Source: Hirudo medicinalis (Eukaryota > Annelida > Clitellata > Hirudinida > Hirudinidae). Taken from it: 13,693 bases of DNA. Shown here one piece after another: positions 8,341 through 13,693 of the stretch. How positions within the stretch are numbered: position 1 is the stretch's first letter; every line of letters starts with the position of its first letter. The stretch is taken from assembly GCA_011800805.1 (NCBI GenBank), contig MPNW01001106.1:3767-17459 (forward strand). Reading direction: 5' to 3'. Under the pieces are notes generated by a model. The model saw only the letters and a list, made by a program, of their open reading frames with translations. It was not told the origin of the DNA and did not search any database. The translations under genes were made by a program, and so were the position numbers.

Positions 8341-10161
8341 ATGATGGACTCTGGTGTTTACGACGACAGTATCGATTTATGCGTTTATTCAGATACAGAG
8401 GAATACGACAATTTAAGGATTGCAGACGATCACTGCCTCGGAAAATACGCTAAAGTTAACCTCAAGAATATCAAAATGGGAAGCGAGGCCAATTTGTTCA
8501 CAGACGCCTGTCTTCTTTCGAGAGCAGAAAGAGCTCTGAGACAGGTTAGGGATTCGTACAATGACCTGAGAATCAAGGAGGAGACTATCACTCATGGCAG
8601 ATCAGACCTAGGCCCTTTGACTGGCCGCTTTGACAAAGCATGTCGACTGAGCAAAAGCTATTACTTTGGCAAGAGCAGCAACTATGACATAAAGGAAATC
8701 AATCCAACCTCAGATTTCAAGAAAGTCTCTCTCAGCGGACTCAACTTAGACTGTGGCAGTTTTGCAAAGAGTGGTGATGACGACGACCTCGAAAGGCTGA
8801 CCGGAACTCCGAGGAAGAGAGAGGACTTTGTGGAATCTCTCAAGAAACTTTTCAACTCCCAACTGTCAAAGTACGGCTCTGCCACTGGAAGCCTCTGCTC
8901 CATGACTTCGTCTGACTACTCCTCCTGGTCCAACGACAAGAGCGGACGGGAGGAATCGGCAGACGAAAGCACCGACTTTATGCCGACAGAGGAAACCACC
9001 TATCGAAACGACTGCGATGTCGCCCCTCGGAAATCGGCCTCGTTCATCGACCTCAAGCAAACAGAAGACATTGAAAACCTCGACTCAAAAACTGTTGAAG
9101 TGGAAGTCCGAGAATCTGAACGCACGACCGACGATCCGCCGAAAGACGAGGGCATCAAGGAAGACTCGAGGGTCTCTTCGAACAAACCCGAGAGAAGAAT
9201 CGAACTGGACATCGAGGAGACCATGCCGAAACTCAACTGGGATTTTCTCGAACAGCAGCTGGAGAAGGCCATCTTGAAGGAAAAGGTGAGAGGAGGTTTC
9301 TCTGGCATTTTACTTTTGAGTGTTCGATTCCTTGGACAAACTTCTACTACTGCTACTATTGACTATTGAATTAGATAGTAACAAGTATAGATAATATATA
9401 AGAAATATATAATAATAAGTATATATAATAATAAGAAATTTATTTAGATATCTATACTTATTATTTTAAATATATCTTTCTTTAAATCTATTAATAGATC
9501 ACATAAATTCTTTGTTTGGGTTACCATGCATCCATTCACTCACAATGCATGCTCAAATTCCTTCTGAGTGTATGATTAGAGATGTCTGAAAATGACGTTT
9601 GTACTGAAGTCAGCAGTTCGTCTAGACTCGACGTTTAAGTACAATCTCCTTTAGGACGTCGTACGAACGAAGCCGTTAAATAAAATTAAAATTAAATAAT
9701 TTGAATAACATCGAATTACTAGAACTTCTATTAATTTCATTTCAATGCAATTCACTGAGAATGTCGTCCGATGCTAAGGTTTTGGTTCTCAGGCACTACA
9801 TCACCGAATGTGTTCTTGTTTACTTGATTACATGATTACAGATTACATTGATTACAGATTACATTGATTACAGATTACATTGATTACAGATTACATTGAT
9901 TACAGATTACATTGATTACAGATTACATTGATTACATTGATTACAGATTACATTGATTACAGATTACATTGATTACGTGCAGAGCAGACAGGTGTTTGCA
10001 GATGGTGACTTTGTTGATCTTAGACAAGAAATACAAGGATGCAAGAGGGATTGTAAGAGGGATGAATGAAGACTCATCGGATGGACTCGATGATTACGAC
10101 TGATGATGATGACGATAATACGTACTTGAAATATCATTTAGCAATAATTATTCCTGTTTGC

Positions 10162-10192
<31 letters not shown>

Positions 10193-13128
10193 TAATAATA
10201 ATAATAATAACAATAATAATAATAATAATGATAACAATAATAATAATAGTGAATATATCTAATTATGAACTGATAATTGTAATAAATAATATTTACACTT
10301 TATTTATTTATTTTTATATTTTTTATTAATAATACAAAATTACTTAACATTACTAAATATTTTTTTCTGTTAGTATTGTTATTATTAAGTCATCATGCTT
10401 AATTAACTCAAGAATAATAATCAAAGAAATTAATCGAACTGTCTCACAATGCTCCCTTGCAATCCATCAGATCCAATCATGATCACCATTGTTTACACTT
10501 CTCTGTAATCAGTGCCGGATTTACCCAAGTAGAGACCCTCCTGCACTGTGGTAGTGGAGACCCAGAAGCCTCTGAGCCCTGTTGACCCTACCCCCCTGAC
10601 AAGCAAACAAAAAGTTTCTTTGGACTTTGGTTGGTTGGTGTGCAGTGGCACATCCTGACCTCGACCATGACTGAACCCGGGCACTGTCTGCAATTGTTTT
10701 TATTTTTTTCGACTTGTTAACATGAAGGGTGGGCGGTTTGGCGATGATAATAATAATAATAATAATAATAATAATAGTAATAATAATAATAGTAATAATT
10801 AATAATAATAATAACATTAATAACAATAATATTAGCACAGTTTTATAAATACATAATATTGTGCTGGCCATTTATTGATATCAGTATCGTTGGGTGATAT
10901 CAGGACCAGGTGTGATATTGCAATCAATACGTTTATTTGTGAAGTCCTCGGGATGACACGCCTTGAAGTTGACAAGAAGTAAGGGGTTTTGTGACTAGGG
11001 GATCATCATCATCATCATCGTCATCACTATCATCATCATCATCACTATCATCATCATTCCGTTTATCATCATCATCACCATCGTCATCATCATCATCATC
11101 ATCACTATCATCATCATTCAGTGTATCATCGACACCTCTACCTGATGAGTCAACATCCGACTAAATGTTGATTTCGTGGATAGGATGGAAGTCACTGCTG
11201 ATGCCGATGATGATGATAATGATGATGGTGGTGGTGTTGATGATGATGGTGGTTAGTTTGCGAGTTTGTGAGTGAGTGAGCGGTGTTATTTTGTGGCTCT
11301 CTGAGGAGAGACCTTGGAATTCGGAGAATGTTGTTTTGAGTGAGAAGATGGATGGTGATGATTAAGCTGCTAGTGATGATGATGATGACGATGATGATGG
11401 TAATGGTGAAGAGGTTTTAAGTGATGACGTCACCATGGTGAGCATAATGATGATAGTGATGATGATGATGATGAAGGAGAAGAAGAAGCTGGAGATGATG
11501 ATGACGATGATGATAGTGATGATGATGATGATGATGATGGTGATGACTAAACATCAAAAGTATTTTGACTGAGTTCTATGTAGAAGATCATCAAAGTCCT
11601 TGGAAACATGAAAACTGATTTTTTGTTCTTGTGTTTCTGCAGACGAGTGAGCGATGGAAAGTGATTATAGTCACTCATTATCATTATCTCTTGATGATAA
11701 ATCAACAGCGTCGACATCGTCATCATCATCATCATCGCGAGTAGTGTTGAACTCTCTCGGATAATGAGGAAATGATGTGGATGAAGTGGAATGATTTGCT
11801 GTCTTCAGTGAGGATGACGACGATGATGATGATGATGATGATGAATATGACTGAGCGGTAATGATAATGATGATGGCGATGATGATGGATATGGATGTAT
11901 GGTTATGATGATGATGATGATGATGATGATGATTGTGGCTATATGGTTATGATGTTGATGAAAATGATGGATATGATTGTTTGGTAATGATAATGATGAT
12001 GGATGTGGATGTATGGCTGTGACGACACGGTTCACTTGTACTTATAAACAGACCTCAAAAGGCTCCATTAAGTAAGCCAATTGATTTTCATTTCCTCCTA
12101 TTTTCCTTCAGTCTGTCTCCTCTCAACTGCGAGACGAAATCCTACGCAAGATGGCGCACGAAGCCAAAAACGAGGAGGAAGACGACGACGATGCTGGAAA
12201 CTCCATCGTCGACAGATCAAAAATCTACAGACTGAGCTGCGGAAGTTGTGACGACCTGAGCGTCTTTCAGCAGCCGCTGCCTACTTTCCTGTCGTCGGCC
12301 GCGAACGTTTCGGCAGTTACCACATTGACTTCAACCGCGACGACCGCCGGCTTCAAGGGCGTCTCGCCACTGTTCCGTCGGCCCCTGAGGAAGTCGAAGA
12401 TCTCACAGGGTCCGAACAACCAACTCCAGGTCTGCTTCGTCAACGAGTTGTCACTCGAAGAAGACGAAGCGTCGGCCGCCACCACACTGACGACACCCGG
12501 CGACACTTTTGATCGACACGTGGGACCATCTCATCATCATCATCATCAGCAGCAGCAACAGCTATTTCCACCTTCTGAATACTCAACCTTGAATTCAGAA
12601 ACCTTTCGTGGGGAAGATTGTGATGGGAAAGTGAGGCTTCCCTTTGATGATGATTATGGTGATGGTGGTGGTGATGATGATGATGGTGGTGGTGATGATG
12701 ATGGTGATGATGATGATGTTGGTGATTGTGGTGATGATGGTAGTGATGATGATGGTGATGACGATAGTGATGGTGATGATGATGGTGGTGGTGGTGGTGA
12801 TGATGATGATGATGGTGGTGAAGGTGGTTGGTAGCTGTTATGCTGAACATCGTTCTCTTTTTCACCATCATTAACACCATTGCCTTCATGATCATCATCA
12901 TCACCACTATATCAGCATCACATAATCATCATCCTCACCATCATCATCCTTTTCCAGTCCCTCGGATTGGCATCCCAGACGACCAGGCACAGTTCCGACT
13001 CCTGCAAGTCCTCCCTCCACCCGATACCAGCCCTCAACTGCCTGCCGAGGTCCCTGGTGGACGTGGAGGACAACTTCTTCACCAAGCAGGCCAGACTCCA
13101 GGCAGAGGCCAGGATCGCCTTGGCTCAG
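8341..13128 (+). CDS. SCHIP1: schwannomin-interacting protein 1 homologue, N-terminal and middle exons (partial)
   Basis: Three exons join in phase 0: 8341-9285 (315 codons), 12112-12630 (173) and 12958-13128 (57). The first starts at ATG ATG; the nearest in-frame upstream stop is at 8296. It is acidic and Ser-rich and ends with NWDFLEQQLEKAILKEK. The second opens with SVSSQLRDEILRKMAHEAKN and carries LQVCFVNELS, which resembles the SCHIP1 LQVCFIND segment. The third contains EDNFFTKQARLQAEARIALAQ, which matches the SCHIP1 stretch leading into its C-terminal coiled coil. The coiled coil itself would lie beyond 13693. SCHIP1 is a cytoplasmic partner of merlin (NF2); it acts at membrane-cytoskeleton sites such as axon initial segments in vertebrates and in the Hippo pathway in flies. 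The second exon could end at 12519 instead (CAC|GTGGGA), but AAA|GTGAGG at 12630 is the better donor. An upstream exon is possible, so the N-terminus is tentative. Confidence 0.72.
9411..9465. repeat. AT-rich inverted repeat
   Basis: AATAATAAGTATA (9411-9423) is perfectly complementary to TATACTTATTATT (9453-9465), with a 29-base loop. It lies in intron 1 of the SCHIP1 homologue; no element was recognised around it. Confidence 0.6.
9823..9976 (+). repeat. 16-bp minisatellite (ATTGATTACAGATTAC)n
   Basis: About eight to nine tandem copies of a 16-bp unit built from GATTACA-type half units, nearly perfect, with one shortened unit near 9929-9938. The homogeneity suggests recent expansion or slippage. 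It is intronic. Confidence 0.9.
10162..10249 (+). repeat. (ATA)n microsatellite
   Basis: Interrupted ATA repeats with CAA and ATG variants. The open frame across it (Ile-rich) is an artefact of the repeat. Confidence 0.9.
10510..10686. mobile_element. 177-bp hAT-type MITE with 8-bp target duplication
   Basis: The element begins CAGTGCCGGATTTAC and ends with the complement of CAGTGCCCGGGTTC, giving short imperfect terminal inverted repeats. It is flanked by TCTGTAAT (10502-10509) and TCTGCAAT (10687-10694), an 8-bp duplication with one mismatch. Termini starting CAG(T/G)G and 8-bp duplications are characteristic of hAT transposons. It has no coding capacity. It sits in intron 1 of the SCHIP1 homologue and is much more GC-rich than its surroundings. 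Confidence 0.65.
10743..10832 (+). repeat. (ATA)n microsatellite
   Basis: Interrupted ATA repeat close to the right side of the hAT-type MITE; the Ile-rich frames here are not genes. Confidence 0.9.
11002..11129 (+). repeat. (ATC)n microsatellite
   Basis: ATC/ATCATCACT repeats with an internal near-duplicate of about 60 bases (CACTATCATCATCATT occurs twice). It is complementary to the GAT tracts that follow. Confidence 0.9.
11197..12012 (+). repeat. series of (GAT)n tracts
   Basis: Blocks of GAT repeats with GGT, GAC and AGT variants occur at about 11197-11254, 11365-11404, 11447-11546, 11811-11848, 11864-11932 and 11950-12012, separated by short unique sequence; a short ATC block at 11713-11736 is inverted. 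The tract at 11864-12012 repeats a longer unit containing GATATGGATGTATGGTTATGATG. All lie in intron 1 of the SCHIP1 homologue. Confidence 0.85.
12532..12561 (+). repeat. His and Gln codon runs inside SCHIP1 exon 2
   Basis: Five CAT codons followed by five CAG/CAA codons encode HHHHHQQQQQ within the second SCHIP1 exon, provided the donor at 12630 is used. CAT repeats are the complement of the GAT repeats abundant in the neighbouring introns, so this looks like the same repeat type spreading into coding sequence. Confidence 0.6.
12631..12957 (+). other. SCHIP1 intron 2 with GAT/GGT and CAT tracts
   Basis: The intron runs from GTGAGG (12631) to TTTTCCAG (ending 12957), 327 bp and phase 0. It holds a (GAT/GGT)n tract at 12645-12834 and a CAT-rich tract at 12863-12950 on the same strand, which are mutually complementary. 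The exon frame reads through the GAT/GGT tract as an Asp/Gly tail to a stop at 12832, but the next exon carries the conserved SCHIP1 segment, so the tract is better read as intron. Confidence 0.6.
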
Positions 13129-13184
13129 GTACCCTCGGTACTTGCCTTGAGTTCGGTCGTTCGGGAGACTAAATGGTATAGGGC

Positions 13185-13241
13185 AGTATAGAGATATAGA
13201 TATATAGAGATATATATATATCGATATATATATATATATAG
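13185..13241. repeat. (TA)n / GATATA microsatellite
   Basis: TATAGAGATATA units pass into pure TA repeats directly to the left of the candidate MITE. Such AT tracts are common insertion sites. Confidence 0.85.
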
Positions 13242-13398
13242 AAGTGACAGGCAAAAAGCCGACTCACTGGCAATGACTTTTGTCGGCTCAACAGACATTT
13301 CCAGGGCCCCGAGGTAGGATTAGGGATAGGGGCTAGGGGTAGGGATGGAGTAAGGCACCAAATGTTGCTGCCTGTGGGTTGGCTTTTGCCTGACACTT
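13242..13398. mobile_element. 157-bp MITE candidate with 25-bp inverted termini
   Basis: The left end AAGTGACAGGCAAAAAGCC matches the complement of the right end, AAGTGTCAGGCAAAAGCC, and the similarity extends to about 25 bases (GACTCAC versus AACCCAC). The interior has a second small inverted repeat (GCCGAC/GTCGGC) and a degenerate TAGGGG-type run at 13313-13351. No target duplication is visible, possibly because the left flank is a TA repeat. No superfamily can be assigned. Confidence 0.5.
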
Positions 13399-13611
13399 GG
13401 CCGACGATCGATTGCTAATGGCTTTCGTGTTGGAGCTTGTGACACTCAGTGAAGGATATTTAATGGCAGGAAAAGGAATTTTATTTCGATTATTCTTCTT
13501 TTATTATTGTTTTTTTTTATCTCTGTATTTTATTTTTATTGTTTATCTCAATATTTGTTTCGGTGTGATATTTATTGTATTGTATTTGTGTAATAATAAA
13601 AAAATAATAAC

Positions 13612-13614
13612 AAT

Positions 13615-13647
<33 letters not shown>

Positions 13648-13648
13648 T
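13612..13648 (+). repeat. (ATA)n microsatellite
   Basis: ATA repeat inside SCHIP1 intron 3, near the right edge. The Ile-rich frame through it is not a gene. Confidence 0.9.
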
Positions 13649-13693
13649 TATGACTTCAATGCAAAGGAAGATTGCCAGTCATAACTTCAGCAT

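Larger units (their letters stand above)
9286..12111 (+). other. first intron of the SCHIP1 homologue, repeat-filled
   Basis: This 2.8-kb intron runs from GTGAGA (9286) to a pyrimidine-rich acceptor TTTTCCTTCAG ending at 12111. It contains no recognised exon: the flanking exons join in phase 0. It is made of an AT-rich hairpin, a minisatellite, trinucleotide tracts and a hAT-type MITE, which are listed separately. Confidence 0.65.
13129..13693 (+). other. start of SCHIP1 intron 3
   Basis: GTACCC at 13129 is the donor after GCTCAG. No acceptor with a following conserved SCHIP1 exon was found before the window ends. It contains a TA repeat, a candidate MITE and an ATA repeat at 13612-13648; the rest is AT-rich with nothing recognised. 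Confidence 0.5.

Noticed and set aside
9000..9308. Open frames on the minus strand and other frames over 8413-9308
   Set aside because: They are shadows of the long SCHIP1 exon, which has the conserved C-terminal motif and a correct donor.
9823..9976. CRISPR array
   Set aside because: The 16-bp units are contiguous with no unique spacers, and the genome is animal; it is a minisatellite.
12440..12907. His-rich minus-strand and Met/Val-rich plus-strand open frames
   Set aside because: They are frames through the GAT/GGT/CAT repeats, with no unique sequence supporting a protein.
12828..13254. Open frames of about 115 residues in both orientations
   Set aside because: They overlap the SCHIP1 exon at 12958-13128 in the wrong frame or strand and run into repeats.

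Overview
This is nuclear DNA from an invertebrate animal. It is AT-rich, its genes are split into many short exons with GT/AG introns, and the spaces between exons hold microsatellites, SINE, LINE and DNA-transposon remnants. The PAN-type and ADAMTS-like secreted proteins together with a SCHIP1 homologue fit a lophotrochozoan. The Cys-Trp-Thr start of the PAN repeats loosely recalls leech secreted PAN-fold proteins, but the species assignment is a weak inference. All exon models were spliced by eye from splice consensus, reading phase and protein family logic.

Left third, minus strand. A secreted protein built of repeated PAN/apple-like domains begins at 995 and runs off the left edge (signal peptide exon, one complete 258-bp domain exon, start of a second domain). 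Upstream of it, in the same orientation, a complete ten-exon gene (5962 to 1986, 392 residues) encodes a secreted ADAMTS-like protein. It has a signal peptide, a reprolysin-type domain without a prodomain, an ADAMTS-type cysteine-rich region and a PLAC-like C-terminus. Its zinc-binding helix reads HGLGFSLGSARD where active enzymes have HExxHxxGxxHD, so it is an intact gene for a catalytically dead metalloprotease. A TATA box and initiator precede it and a polyadenylation signal follows it. A further minus-strand terminal exon (6261 to 6154) with a similar cysteine ending lies just upstream and may be the tail of another gene of this kind.

Middle, 6262-8340. This is a transposon nest. A 5'-truncated SINE is split by a 438-bp foldback element flanked by a 13-bp direct repeat, and the element carries a hammerhead-ribozyme-like motif on the minus strand. 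Next to it is a decayed non-LTR (LINE) reverse transcriptase on the minus strand. A fuller SINE copy with a tRNA-like head lies in an intron of the ADAMTS-like gene.

Right half, plus strand. Three exons (8341-9285, 12112-12630, 12958-13128), all joined in phase 0, encode the N-terminal and middle parts of a schwannomin-interacting protein 1 (SCHIP1) homologue, whose C-terminal coiled-coil exons lie beyond the window. Its 2.8-kb first intron holds a 16-bp minisatellite, ATA and GAT/ATC repeat tracts and a 177-bp hAT-type MITE with matching 8-bp target duplications. The later introns hold a GAT/GGT tract that looks like a coding acidic tail but is intronic, and another candidate MITE.

The two secreted genes are probably co-located extracellular-binding proteins. 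SCHIP1 is an unrelated intracellular, cytoskeleton and Hippo-pathway protein transcribed away from them.
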